Source: Streptomyces pilosus
Lineage (GTDB): Bacteria; Actinomycetota; Actinomycetes; Streptomycetales; Streptomycetaceae
Length of the DNA: 64,000 bases
Assembly: GCF_014649835.1 (NCBI RefSeq)
Contig: NZ_BMTU01000012.1
Span: 124,001 to 188,000, forward strand
Direction: 5' to 3'
A program made the position numbers and the translations under genes. Below are positions 48,802 to 57,355 of this stretch, in pieces (the first letter of the stretch is position 1; every line of letters starts with the position of its first letter). The notes below the pieces were generated by a model. It did no database searches, was not told the DNA's origin, and was given only the letters and a program-made list of their open reading frames with translations.

Positions 48802-51800
48802 CCCGCACTTCCCGGACTCCGGTGCCACAACTTCCTTCCCACCGCGGACCCTTCGCCCGCGGGGCGCAGATCGGCCCAGGGGTGCATCTCGTACCCCGTG
48901 GGCATGCGGATGGTTCTGTCCTCCATCGGGTCCCGGGCCGCGGAACCGGCCGGCGCGGGCCGTCCGTCCGACCCGGCGAGCCGCCTGCGGGCCGGGCCCT
49001 CCTCGTCGTCGGCGGCCCCGGAACCCGCGCCGGCCGGCCCGGCGAGCCGCGCGGCGACCCCCTCCAGACCCTCCTCCCGGCGGACCTCCAGCAGGTCGGC
49101 GAGGTTCCAGGCGGCGGAGCCCACCACGCTGAAACTGCGCGGGCCCCGGCGCTGCACCACCCCGCGCACCAGCAGCAGCCAGGAGTGGAAGACGGTGTGG
49201 GCGCAGGTGTCGTGGGAGTCGTCGAAGAAGGCGAGGTCGACCAGGCCGGTGCCGTCGTCCAGGGTGGAGAAGATGACCCGCTTGCCGGAGCGGATGGGCG
49301 GGGTCTGGGTGGCCGCCTTGGCGCCCGCGACCAGCACGGTGTCCCCGTGCCGTGCCTCGCGCAGCCGCCGCGCGGAGACCACGCCCAGTTCCTGGAGGAA
49401 GGTCCCGTGGTCGTCCATCAGATGGCGGGAGGCGTCCATGGACAGCACGCCCAGTTCGGCGCTGAGCTTCTCCGGCTCGGTGAGGTCGGGCAGCCCCGCC
49501 GGGGCGGTCCTCCGGCCACCGGACAGGGGGAGCTGGTCGCCGCGTCCGCCGCGGGCGCCCCGGTGCAGTTCGGTCAGGTGCAGTTGCAGGTCACGGCGGT
49601 TGGCGCCGAACGCGTCCAGCGCGCCGACCTGGGCCAGGCGTCCGGCGAGCGGGCGGCTGGGGCGGGCCCGCTCCCAGAAGTCGAGCAGGGAGGCGTACGG
49701 CTGCCCCTCGGCGATCCGGGTGGCCTCGGCCTCGCTGATGCCGTGCACGTCGGAGAGCGCCAGCCGCAGTCCCCACACCTCCCGCGCCCCCTCCGGTTCC
49801 TTCGGCCCCTGCGGTCCCTTCAGCTCCTTCGGCTCCTTCGGCTCCTTCGATTCAGACACCAGTTCGATCCGGTGTGCGACCCCCGACTTGTTCACGTCCA
49901 GCGGCAGCACCGGGACACCGCGCCGCCGCGCGTCCGCCAGCAGCAGCCGCTTCGGGTACATCCCGGGGTCGTGGGTGAGCAGTCCCGCGTAGAAGGCGGC
50001 CGGGTGGTGCGCCTTCAGCCACGCCGACTGGTACGTCGGCACGGCGAAGGCGACCGCGTGCGCCTTGCAGAATCCGTAGGAACCGAAGGCCTCGACGATC
50101 TCCCAGGTCCGCTGAATCGTCTCCGCGTCGTAGCCCCGGGCCGCCGCGTGCTGGGCGAACCACACCTTGATCCGCCCCTGCGACTCCGGGTCGGACAGCC
50201 CGCGCCGCACCCGGTCCGCCTCGCCGCGCCCGCAGCCGGTCAGCACCGAGACGATGTCGATGACCTGCTCGTGGAAGACGACGACCCCGTAGGTCCCCTT
50301 CAGCGTCTCCTCCAGGTCCGGGTGCGGGTAGCGCACCGGCGCCCGTCCGTGCCGGGCCTCGATGAACGGCCGCACCATGTCGGCGGCGACCGGTCCGGGC
50401 CGGAAGAGGGAGATGTCGACGACCAGGTCGTGGAAGGTCGACGGCTGGAGCCGCCCGACCAGGTCCCGCTGTCCCGGGGACTCGATCTGGAAGCAGCCGA
50501 GCGTCTCGGTGGACCGGATGAGCCCGTACGTCTCCGGGTCGCCCTCCGGCACCGCGTCCAGGTCGATCCGCTCCCCCGTCGCCCGCCGCACCTCGGTGAC
50601 CGCGTGCGCCATCGCCGACTGCATCCGCACGCCCAGCACGTCGAGCTTGAGCAGTCCGAGGTCCTCCACGTCGTCCTTGTCGAACTGCGCCATGGGGAAG
50701 CCCTCCCCGCTGGTCGGCATGACCGGCGTACGGGTGAGGAGGGAGGCGTCGGACAGCAGGACGCCGCAGGGGTGCATGGCGACACCGCGCGGGAGCGCGT
50801 CGAGGGCCTCGACCAGCTCCCACAGCCTGCCGTACCTCTCCTTCTCCCCCGCCAGCTCCCGCAGTTCCGGCAGCTCGTCGAGCGCCGCGCGGGCGTCGCG
50901 GGCGCGGATGTGCGGGAAGGACTTGGCGACCCGGTCGATCTCGGCCGGGTCCATGGACAGCGCCGCCCCGACGTCACGGATGGCGTGCCGCACCCGGTAC
51001 GTCTCCGGCATGGCGATGGTGGCGACCCGCTCGGTGCCGAACCGGCCGATGATCGCGCGGTAGACCTCGAGACGGCGCGCCGACTCCACGTCGATGTCGA
51101 TGTCGGGCAGCACGACCCGTTCCTTGGACAGGAAGCGTTCCATCAGCAGCCCGTGCTCGACCGGGTCGGCGTGCGCGATGCCGAGGACGTGGTTGACCAG
51201 GGAGCCGGCGCCGGATCCGCGCGCGGCCACCCGGATGCCCATGTGCCGGATGTCGTCGACGACCTGGGAGACGGTGAGGAAGTAGGAGGCGAAGCCGTGG
51301 TGGGCGATGATGTCCAGCTCCTGGTGCATACGCTCCCAGTACTCCCGGCGGCCCGCGTACCCGCGCAGCACCATGCCCGCCGCCGCGCGGGAGGCCAGCG
51401 CCCGCTGGGCGGTGCGGCGGCCGGCGCCGACGAGGTGCGGTTCGGGGAAGTGGACGCTGCCCATGCCGAGGTCGTCCTCGGGGTCGACCAGGCACTCGGC
51501 GGCCGTGGCCTGTGTCTGCTCCAGCAGCCTGAGGGCGGTCTCGCGCCGGAAGCCCGCGGCCTCGACGATCCGCCCGGCCGCCTCCAGCATGGCGCCCTGG
51601 TCCTTGATCCATGCCTCGCCGGAGTCCAGGCCTCCGGCCGGGTCGACGGGGACCAGCCGCCGGGCGGCGTCCAGCACGTCGGCGACCGGACCGAGGCCGG
51701 GGTCGGCGTAGCGGACGGCGTTGCTCAGCACGGGCCGGACGCCCTGTTCGGCGGCGAAGCCCAGGGTGCGGGCGGCCAGCCGCAGGGAGCCGGGGCCGGT

Positions 51801-52385
51801 GCCCCGGCGTCCGTGCCAGACGGCTTCCAGGCGCAGGGCGTCACCGTAGCGCTCCCGCCAGGGGGCGAGCAGCCGGGCGGCGCGGTCGGGGCGGCCCGCG
51901 GCGAGGGCGCGGCCGATGTCGGAGTCGGGGCCGAGCAGGACGGTCAGGCCGTCGGCGTGGTTGTCCTCCCAGGACAGCAGCGGGAGCCCTTCGTGGGTGT
52001 GGGCGGCGGAGACCAGGCGGCACAGGCCGGCCCAGCCGCGGGCGCCGTCCCGGGCGAGGAAGGTGACCCGCGGGGCCGACTCGTCGATGAAGGCGCCCCC
52101 GCGCACCGGGGTGCGGCGCCGGTCCTGCCGCACGGCCCCGGCCCCGCGTACGTCCGGGGTGGCCGCGGGGGCCGCGACCGCCAGTTCCGCGCCGAACAGC
52201 GGGCGGACCCCGGCCTTCGCGCAGGCCTTGGCGAAGCGGACGGATCCGGCCAGGGTGTCGCGGTCGGTGAGGGCGAGGGCGTCCATGCCCCGCTCCGAGG
52301 CGCGCTCGGCCAGCCGCTCCGGGTGGGAGGCGCCGTAGCGCAGGGAGAACCCGGAGACGGTGTGCAGATGCGTGAACCCCGGCAC
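48798..52385 (-). CDS. dnaE2: Error-prone DNA polymerase DnaE2
   Basis: 1195 residues. The PHP domain opens at once (GFTHLHTVSGFSLRYGASHP, then ALALTDRDTLAGSVRFAKAC). The polymerase active site has VVLPDIDIDVESARRLE, and SLFRPGPVAADMVRPFIEAR, GVVVFHEQVIDIVSVLTGCG and YGFCKAHAVAFAVPTYQSAW are further alpha-subunit blocks; an OB domain lies near the end. GTG 52385 has GGGAGG five bases upstream. It performs translesion synthesis with ImuB in SOS mutagenesis. A LexA box precedes it, and a KEP-rich repeat tract (49795-49851) interrupts the C-terminal region. Confidence 0.95.
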   Translation of the reverse strand: MPGFTHLHTVSGFSLRYGASHPERLAERASERGMDALALTDRDTLAGSVRFAKACAKAGVRPLFGAELAVAAPAATPDVRGAGAVRQDRRRTPVRGGAFIDESAPRVTFLARDGARGWAGLCRLVSAAHTHEGLPLLSWEDNHADGLTVLLGPDSDIGRALAAGRPDRAARLLAPWRERYGDALRLEAVWHGRRGTGPGSLRLAARTLGFAAEQGVRPVLSNAVRYADPGLGPVADVLDAARRLVPVDPAGGLDSGEAWIKDQGAMLEAAGRIVEAAGFRRETALRLLEQTQATAAECLVDPEDDLGMGSVHFPEPHLVGAGRRTAQRALASRAAAGMVLRGYAGRREYWERMHQELDIIAHHGFASYFLTVSQVVDDIRHMGIRVAARGSGAGSLVNHVLGIAHADPVEHGLLMERFLSKERVVLPDIDIDVESARRLEVYRAIIGRFGTERVATIAMPETYRVRHAIRDVGAALSMDPAEIDRVAKSFPHIRARDARAALDELPELRELAGEKERYGRLWELVEALDALPRGVAMHPCGVLLSDASLLTRTPVMPTSGEGFPMAQFDKDDVEDLGLLKLDVLGVRMQSAMAHAVTEVRRATGERIDLDAVPEGDPETYGLIRSTETLGCFQIESPGQRDLVGRLQPSTFHDLVVDISLFRPGPVAADMVRPFIEARHGRAPVRYPHPDLEETLKGTYGVVVFHEQVIDIVSVLTGCGRGEADRVRRGLSDPESQGRIKVWFAQHAAARGYDAETIQRTWEIVEAFGSYGFCKAHAVAFAVPTYQSAWLKAHHPAAFYAGLLTHDPGMYPKRLLLADARRRGVPVLPLDVNKSGVAHRIELVSESKEPKEPKELKGPQGPKEPEGAREVWGLRLALSDVHGISEAEATRIAEGQPYASLLDFWERARPSRPLAGRLAQVGALDAFGANRRDLQLHLTELHRGARGGRGDQLPLSGGRRTAPAGLPDLTEPEKLSAELGVLSMDASRHLMDDHGTFLQELGVVSARRLREARHGDTVLVAGAKAATQTPPIRSGKRVIFSTLDDGTGLVDLAFFDDSHDTCAHTVFHSWLLLVRGVVQRRGPRSFSVVGSAAWNLADLLEVRREEGLEGVAARLAGPAGAGSGAADDEEGPARRRLAGSDGRPAPAGSAARDPMEDRTIRMPTGYEMHPWADLRPAGEGSAVGRKLWHRSPGSAG
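49795..49851. repeat. 9-bp repeat tract inside dnaE2
   Basis: Imperfect CTCCTTCGG/CCCTTCGG-type 9-base units code on the minus strand a KEPKEPKELKGPQGPKEPEG tract. It lies between conserved blocks of the polymerase, probably in a surface loop. Confidence 0.7.
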
Positions 52386-52420
52386 ACGCACCTCCCGCAC
52401 TCGTGAGCCACGATCGACTC

Positions 52421-52436
52421 TCGAACAATTGTTCCC
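52421..52436. promoter_or_regulatory. LexA (SOS) box upstream of dnaE2
   Basis: TCGAACAATTGTTCCC contains the perfect palindrome GAACAATTGTTC (52423-52434) and fits the actinobacterial SOS box TCGAAC-N4-GTTCGA except for the last two bases. It lies 36 bp upstream of the dnaE2 start. Confidence 0.85.
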
Positions 52437-52532
52437 AGCTACCTCACCCCCACCATAGACCAATTCTCGAATACGTGTGCGACATCCGTGCCACCCCTCC
52501 CACCTGCCCGAACACCCCGGAACGCACGAAAA

Positions 52533-52561
52533 TCCCGCCCCTCCGTGACGGAGGGGCGGGA
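52533..52561 (-). terminator. Intrinsic terminator after the 52.6-kb streptogrisin gene
   Basis: A stem of up to 14 bp (TCCCGCCCCTCCGT against its complement) followed on the minus strand by TTTT. It sits 18 bp beyond the protease stop. Confidence 0.85.
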
Positions 52562-52579
52562 CGTCGTGACGAGGCGTGC

Positions 52580-53662
52580 TCAGCCGATCTGCGTACCGGT
52601 GGCCGACAGGGCCTCCGTCACCGGCTGGAAGAAGGTCGTGCCGCCCGAGGCGCAGTCGCCGCTGCCGCCCGAGGTGAGACCGACCGCGCTGCTGCCCGAG
52701 AAGAGCGAGCCGCCGCTGTCGCCGGGCTCGGCGCACACGTCGGTCTGGATCAGACCGTTGACGATGTCGCCGTTGCCGTAGTTCACGGTGGCGTCCAGAC
52801 CGGTGACCGTGCCGGAGTGCACCTGGGTCGTGGAGCCGCTGCGGGTGACCTGCATGCCGACGGTGGCCTCCGCGGCGCCGGAGATCGCCTGCGTGGAGCC
52901 GTCGTAGAGGTTCACCTCGCTCGGGTGGTCCACGTCGGCGGTGTACTTGACCAGCCCGTAGTCGTCGCCCGGGAAGCTGGACGCCGCGTTCTCGCCGATC
53001 ACGCCGCCCGAGGAGTCCGACCAGGTGGAGACGGAGTCGGTGCAGTGGCCGGCGGTGAGGAAGTGCGGCTCGCCGCCCTTGGTCACGTTGAAGCCGAGCG
53101 AGCAGCGCCCGCCGCCTCCGGTGATGGCGTCACCGCCCGCGACGAAGGGCTTGTACTCCCCCTCGGTGCGCCGGAGTTCGGCCTTGGCGCCCAGCGAGTC
53201 GACGACCTTCCCCAGCTCGGCCCACTCCGCCTCGGAGACGGTGCGGTCCGCGGTGACGACGACCTTGTTCGTGGTGGGGTCGGTCACCCAGGCGGTGCCC
53301 GGGATGGTGGCGTCCTGCTTCAGTGCGGTGTGCGCGCTCTTCAGCTCGGCCAGGGAGTGCGCCACGACTCTCGCCCTGGCGCCGGCCGACTCGACGGTCT
53401 CGGCGGCGTCCTCGTCGAGCACGTTCACCACGAGGCTCTTGCTCTTGGCGTCGTAGTACGTTCCCGCCGCGTCGGCGCCCAGGTCCCGGGCGAGGGTCGA
53501 GGCGAGCTTTCCGGCCGCCTGGACCGAGAGCGTCCGGGGCTCCGCGTCCGCCGGGACCTCGCTGGCGTTCGCGGTCTGGAAGGTGACAGCGCCCGCGGCC
53601 AGCGCGGCGATGCCCGCACCCGCCACGACCGCACGTCGCCCGGGTATGCGTCGGTGCTTCAA
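52580..53662 (-). CDS. Streptogrisin-type S1 protease precursor with alpha-lytic prodomain
   Basis: 360 residues. The signal (RRAVVAGAGIAALAAGAVTF) and a long propeptide with the alpha-lytic pro-domain (SVQAAGKLASTLARDLGADA, AGTYYDAKSKSLVVNVLDED) precede the chymotrypsin-like enzyme, which probably starts at DAITGGGGRCSLGFNV. The triad is His in LTAGHCTD, Asp in DDYGLVKYT and Ser in AEPGDSGGSLFSG. Compared with SGPB its pro-region is longer, as in streptogrisin D or SAM-P20. It is secreted, folds with help of the propeptide, and digests proteins. Confidence 0.94.
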   Translation of the reverse strand: MKHRRIPGRRAVVAGAGIAALAAGAVTFQTANASEVPADAEPRTLSVQAAGKLASTLARDLGADAAGTYYDAKSKSLVVNVLDEDAAETVESAGARARVVAHSLAELKSAHTALKQDATIPGTAWVTDPTTNKVVVTADRTVSEAEWAELGKVVDSLGAKAELRRTEGEYKPFVAGGDAITGGGGRCSLGFNVTKGGEPHFLTAGHCTDSVSTWSDSSGGVIGENAASSFPGDDYGLVKYTADVDHPSEVNLYDGSTQAISGAAEATVGMQVTRSGSTTQVHSGTVTGLDATVNYGNGDIVNGLIQTDVCAEPGDSGGSLFSGSSAVGLTSGGSGDCASGGTTFFQPVTEALSATGTQIG

Positions 53663-54067
53663 CTTACGTCCTCCTGTGGGGGGGACGGTCCGGAGGGTTG
53701 TGGGGACCTCACCGGACCGGAAGGCGTACGGCGACGGGGGCAGAACACGAAAGAAGCCACGCCCGTGCCGGTCGAACGGCGCCCACTCTTCCGAACCTCA
53801 CAGGGGGCACACAAGGTCGACTTCCGGACGCGCGCACGGCAACGACCCTGCGCCCTCTATGTCCTGACTGGTCATGGACACGCGGGCGGGGTTCGCACTG
53901 CGAACGCTGCGAAGGAGGGGCCGCCGGTCCAGACCATAAGATCGACCGTTGGCTTGAAATCGCCCCTTCGTGGCCTCGTCGCACACGGCCGCGGAGGGCC
54001 GGTAGTTGGGTCCGCGCCCCTGGCGCGACGGCCGCCGGGGGCGGCCCGCGGGGGGCCTGACAGGAGC
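53663..54067. other. Intergenic region upstream of the 52.6-kb protease gene
   Basis: 405 bp before the sprB terminator. It must hold the protease promoter; I see no gene and no clear -35/-10 pair. Confidence 0.4.
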
Positions 54068-54101
54068 GAGCCCCCGCACGCGGAGTCGCGTGCGGGGGCT
54101 C
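54068..54101. terminator. Hairpin after the 54.1-kb streptogrisin gene
   Basis: A perfect 15-bp stem (left 54068-54082, right 54087-54101) with a GAGT loop, 46 bp beyond the sprB stop on the minus strand. Confidence 0.8.
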
Positions 54102-54147
54102 GTCGTCGTACAGCCGCCGTGGGGCCGGCGGAGCGGGGCGCGTCCTA

Positions 54148-55050
54148 GTAGAGGCTGACCCCGTAGGCGCTCAGGGCCTCGGTCACCGGCTGGAAGAAGG
54201 TCGTGCCGCCGGAGGAGCAGTTGCCGCTGCCGCCGGAGGTCAGACCGTACGCGGTGCCGTTGCTGCCGTAGAGCGAGCCGCCGGAGTCGCCCGGCTCGGC
54301 GCAGACCGTGGTCTGGATGAGGCCGGAGACGACGTCGCCGCCGCCGTAGTTGACGGTGGCGTTCAGGGCGGTCACCCGGCCGCTGCGCGTGCCCGTGGTG
54401 GAGCCGTCACGGATGACGGTGGTGCCCACGCTCGGGGTGGCCGCACGGGTGATGTCCACGCCGTTCGCGGTGCCGGGACGGCTGACGGAACCGGTGTAGC
54501 GCACGATGCCGTAGTCGTTGCCCGGGAAGCTGGTGCCGGCGGTCGAGCCGAGGACCGTGGTCCGGCTGGAGTTGCCGTACCAGGTGCCCGCACCCTCGGT
54601 GCAGTGACCGGCCGTCAGGAAGTACTCGGCGCCGCTGCTGGAGCGGACGTTGAAGCCGAGGGAGCAGCGGCCGCTGTTCGAGTAGATGGCGTCGCCGCCC
54701 TGGATGAGCTTGGTGAACTTGCCCGGGGTGCGCTTGACGCTGATCGCCCCGGCGTCGTCCCCGGCCTGCTGCTTGATCTTGTTGATCTCGGCCTGGGAGA
54801 CGGTGCTGTCGACGGTGACGACGACCCGGTTGGTCTTGCTGTCGACGGCCCAGGCGGTGCCCGGGATGTCGGCCTCCAGCACCGAGCCGCTGACGCCCTT
54901 GAGCTCGGCGGAACTGAAGGTACTGGGGGCTTCGGCCGCGTTCGCGCTGGGGATCGCGATCGCGGCAGCGGCCACGAGGCCGGTGGATACGGCGATCAGC
55001 CGAGTCCGTCTCGAGATGCCGCTGCGGGGGGTGGTGCGCTTGATCCTCAC
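54148..55050 (-). CDS. sprB: Streptogrisin B-like serine protease precursor
   Basis: 300 residues from GTG 55050, matching the roughly 299-residue length I recall for the S. griseus SGPB precursor, including the N-terminal RIKRTTPRSG and the C-terminal PVTEALSAYGVSLY. Signal, short prodomain (ADIPGTAWAVDSKTNRVVVT, SQAEINKIKQQAGDDAGAIS) and mature domain from about QGGDAIYSNSGRCSLGFNVR follow. Triad: His in LTAGHCTE, Asp in NDYGIVRYT, Ser in GDSGGSLYG. It is a secreted chymotrypsin-like protease, part of a tandem protease pair. Confidence 0.95.
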
Positions 55051-55347
55051 TTCTCGTTCCTCCACAAAGGAAGTAGGGGGCCCTCGTGGGGTTGTGGGCC
55101 CGTGAGGCGCAGTCAGCCGGCCACGCGTCCGGATTCCGAACACGTCGTGCCCCTGACAAGCGCTGGACGTGAGTATTCGGCCGACCGACCGTTCGGCGCA
55201 AGAGTGCCTTTCGGCCGTCAACCTTTGAACCATGTAGGAGATTTGACCCACGCGCGGAAGCGCGTTACCAGCGGTCACAGGCTTCTGACGACCGGCCGAA
55301 CGGCCGCGCGGTGTCCGGAAGTCGCCCCTCCGCTTGCCCGGCGTCCG

Positions 55348-56577
55348 CTAGCAGCCGTCGCAGGGGCAGCAGCAGTCGCACCCGTCGCAGTCGCACTTGT
55401 GGCAACAGCCTTCACGCTGCTTACGGGACCACGGCCCCTCGTACTCCGTGGCGCAGCACAGCTTGCAGGTGCAGCACAGCAGCCAGAACATCCCGCACCC
55501 GGCCCAGAATCCACGCCGCCCGCGCGGGGGCTGCGCGGCCGGACCGGGGCCGGAGTCCCCGAAGCCGCCACCCCCGCCACCGCTCCCCCCGCCGGGCACT
55601 CCCCCACCACCGGCGTACGGGTTCCCGCCACCGTACGGAGCGCCGGCGTACGGGTTCCCGCCACCGTACGGAGGCTGCGGCGGCGGGTCGTGGGGCCCGG
55701 GCCCGTGCGAGGCGCAGACGGGCACCGTGCCGAACGCCCGGTCCACCGACCGCCGCACCTCGTGCACGAGCAGCAGGTGCGCGAGCCCGGCGTCCGCGAA
55801 CTCCACCTCGCGCAGGGCGAGCCGGATGCCGTGCACCGCGTCGTCGGCGAGCCGGCGGGCCTCCACGAGCGAGGTGCCGGTGGCGGTGAGCGGGTTCCAG
55901 GCTCCGGAGGCGGCGTCGGCCTGCCGGTCCTCCACCGCGTCCAGCAGGTGCGCGAGGCGCCCGAAGAGACGCCCGGCCTCCGCGAGCGGTGCGGCGTTGC
56001 GCGGCCGGCCGGCGAGCACGGCGGTGTGCGCGAAGGCCGCCGCGGTCGCGGTCTCGGTGGGTTCGGTCACGGTGAGCACCGGGGTGCCGGGCCCGGCGAG
56101 CGTCTCGATCCCGGTCTGCCGGTCCACGGCGTCGAGCAGCACGGCCGTGTCGAAGCCGACGTCCGAACCGGTCCGCGCCCCGGCCCGGTCCCAGCCCGCC
56201 GCGACCCGGCGCGCGGCGAGCGCCACCGGCCCGCGCGCCAGCAGTCCGTCACCGTCGGCGACATGGTCGCGCATCTTGGCGGAGGCCAGCACGAGGGAGA
56301 CCGCTGCCGCGAGCCGCGCCCCCTCACCGTGTGCGACGGACGCGGTGCGCATGCCGCGCAGCGGGCAGGGTCCCGCGGTGCGCCGTCCCGCCTCCGCGGC
56401 ACCGGACTGAGCCTCCGTCAGGACGGATATCAGCAGCCCGTCGTAATTGGTGACGATGCGCGCGAGCTGACCGTGGTCCCCGCGCAACGCGAGGCACAGC
56501 CCGCACAAATGGGCCGTCCACTGGGCGGTGAGCTTCTCCCCGAGCCGGTGCCGACACGGCCTGACCATTCCGAACAC
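55348..56577 (-). CDS. DUF5685 protein with cysteine-rich tail
   Basis: 409 residues. The DUF5685 N-terminal region starts MVRPCRHRLGEKL and has CGLCLALRGDHG and GPCPLRGMRT; the middle is helical (TATAAAFAHTAVLAGRPRNA). A Gly/Pro/Tyr-rich linker with PYGGGNPYAGAPYGGGNPY repeats leads to a 54-residue C-terminus with 16 cysteines (WLLCCTCKLCC and CCHKCDCDGCDCCCPCDGC). The Cys-rich tail suggests metal clusters or lipidation. GTG 56577 has GGGGGA upstream. It is divergent from the SepF-like gene with a 288-bp gap. Confidence 0.85.
   Translation of the reverse strand: MFGMVRPCRHRLGEKLTAQWTAHLCGLCLALRGDHGQLARIVTNYDGLLISVLTEAQSGAAEAGRRTAGPCPLRGMRTASVAHGEGARLAAAVSLVLASAKMRDHVADGDGLLARGPVALAARRVAAGWDRAGARTGSDVGFDTAVLLDAVDRQTGIETLAGPGTPVLTVTEPTETATAAAFAHTAVLAGRPRNAAPLAEAGRLFGRLAHLLDAVEDRQADAASGAWNPLTATGTSLVEARRLADDAVHGIRLALREVEFADAGLAHLLLVHEVRRSVDRAFGTVPVCASHGPGPHDPPPQPPYGGGNPYAGAPYGGGNPYAGGGGVPGGGSGGGGGGFGDSGPGPAAQPPRGRRGFWAGCGMFWLLCCTCKLCCATEYEGPWSRKQREGCCHKCDCDGCDCCCPCDGC
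55611..55676. repeat. 33-bp tandem repeat coding the linker of the DUF5685 protein
   Basis: Two 33-bp units (55611-55643, 55644-55676) code YGGGNPYAGA-type linker repeats. Confidence 0.75.
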
Positions 56578-56865
56578 GACGTTCCCCCGTGCAGTTGTAC
56601 GACAAAGCCGCCGCATCGTACCGGCCGACGCGTTCACCCGTCCGTACCCCTCATCACCCGGACGCCGAGAAGAATCATATTTCACTCACAGTCAGCAGCC
56701 GTTTGCGTCACGACCCTTGGGAAACACGGACTCTCGACGGATCCGCTGTGCACCAGTAGCGTCACAAACCCCCCGCGCGGCGTCTATCCACTTGGCGCGC
56801 CATCCGCATCATGGACGACCATAGGGGTGCGGAAAGCAGAAGGACCGCTGTGAGAGGAGGCGTCC

Positions 56866-57303
56866 ATGGGATCGGTACGCAAGGCAAGTGCCTGGCTTGG
56901 CCTCGTCGACGACAACGAAGACGAGCGTTACTACGACGACGACTACTCCGACGGGCCCGAGACCGGGGAGGCCTGGGTCACCGATCCGCGGGTCAAGGTC
57001 GCCTCGGACGTCGCCGAGGAGAAGGGCCGCCGGATCGGCACGGTGACCCCGGACAGCTTCCGGGACGCCCGCGCCATCGGCGAGCTGTTCCGCGAGGGCG
57101 TTCCCGTCATCATGAACCTCACGGCCATGGACGCCGGTGACGCCAAGCGCGTCGTCGACTTCGCGGCGGGCCTCATCTTCGGCCTGCGCGGTTCCATCGA
57201 GCGGGTCTCCAACCGGGTGTTCCTGCTCAGCCCGGCCGACACCGAGGTCGTCAGCGGCGAGCCGGCCGCGCACCGTTCCGACGGCTTCTTCAACCAGAGC
57301 TGA
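56866..57303 (+). CDS. SepF-like cell division protein (second paralogue type)
   Basis: 145 residues. It begins MGSVRKASAWLGLVDDNEDE, the membrane-binding amphipathic start with an acidic tract (RYYDDDYSDG), then the SepF core (SFRDARAIGELFREGVPVIM, NLTAMDAGDAKRVVDFAAGL, GLRGSIERVSNRVFLLSPAD). SepF anchors FtsZ filaments. Streptomyces carry extra SepF-like proteins beside the division-cluster one, and this looks like one of them since no ftsZ or yggS genes are near. The start has GAGAGGAGG upstream. Confidence 0.93.
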   Translation: MGSVRKASAWLGLVDDNEDERYYDDDYSDGPETGEAWVTDPRVKVASDVAEEKGRRIGTVTPDSFRDARAIGELFREGVPVIMNLTAMDAGDAKRVVDFAAGLIFGLRGSIERVSNRVFLLSPADTEVVSGEPAAHRSDGFFNQS

Positions 57304-57330
57304 GGCGGGGCCGCGCGCCGGCCCCGCCTC
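57302..57330. terminator. Hairpin between SepF-like and acyl-CoA dehydrogenase genes
   Basis: A perfect 11-bp stem (57302-57312 against 57320-57330) with a 7-base loop, overlapping the SepF-like stop. It can serve both convergent genes. Confidence 0.8.
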
Positions 57331-57355
57331 CGCGTGAGGTCCTCCGCGGCCGGGT

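Noticed and set aside
48822..52406. Open frame of nearly 1200 codons opposite dnaE2
   Set aside because: Shadow frame of a highly GC-biased polymerase gene; composition is Val/Gly/Arg/His-rich with no motifs.
55600..55680. CRISPR-like short repeats
   Set aside because: Two adjacent 33-bp copies without spacers, in frame and coding a Gly/Pro/Tyr linker.
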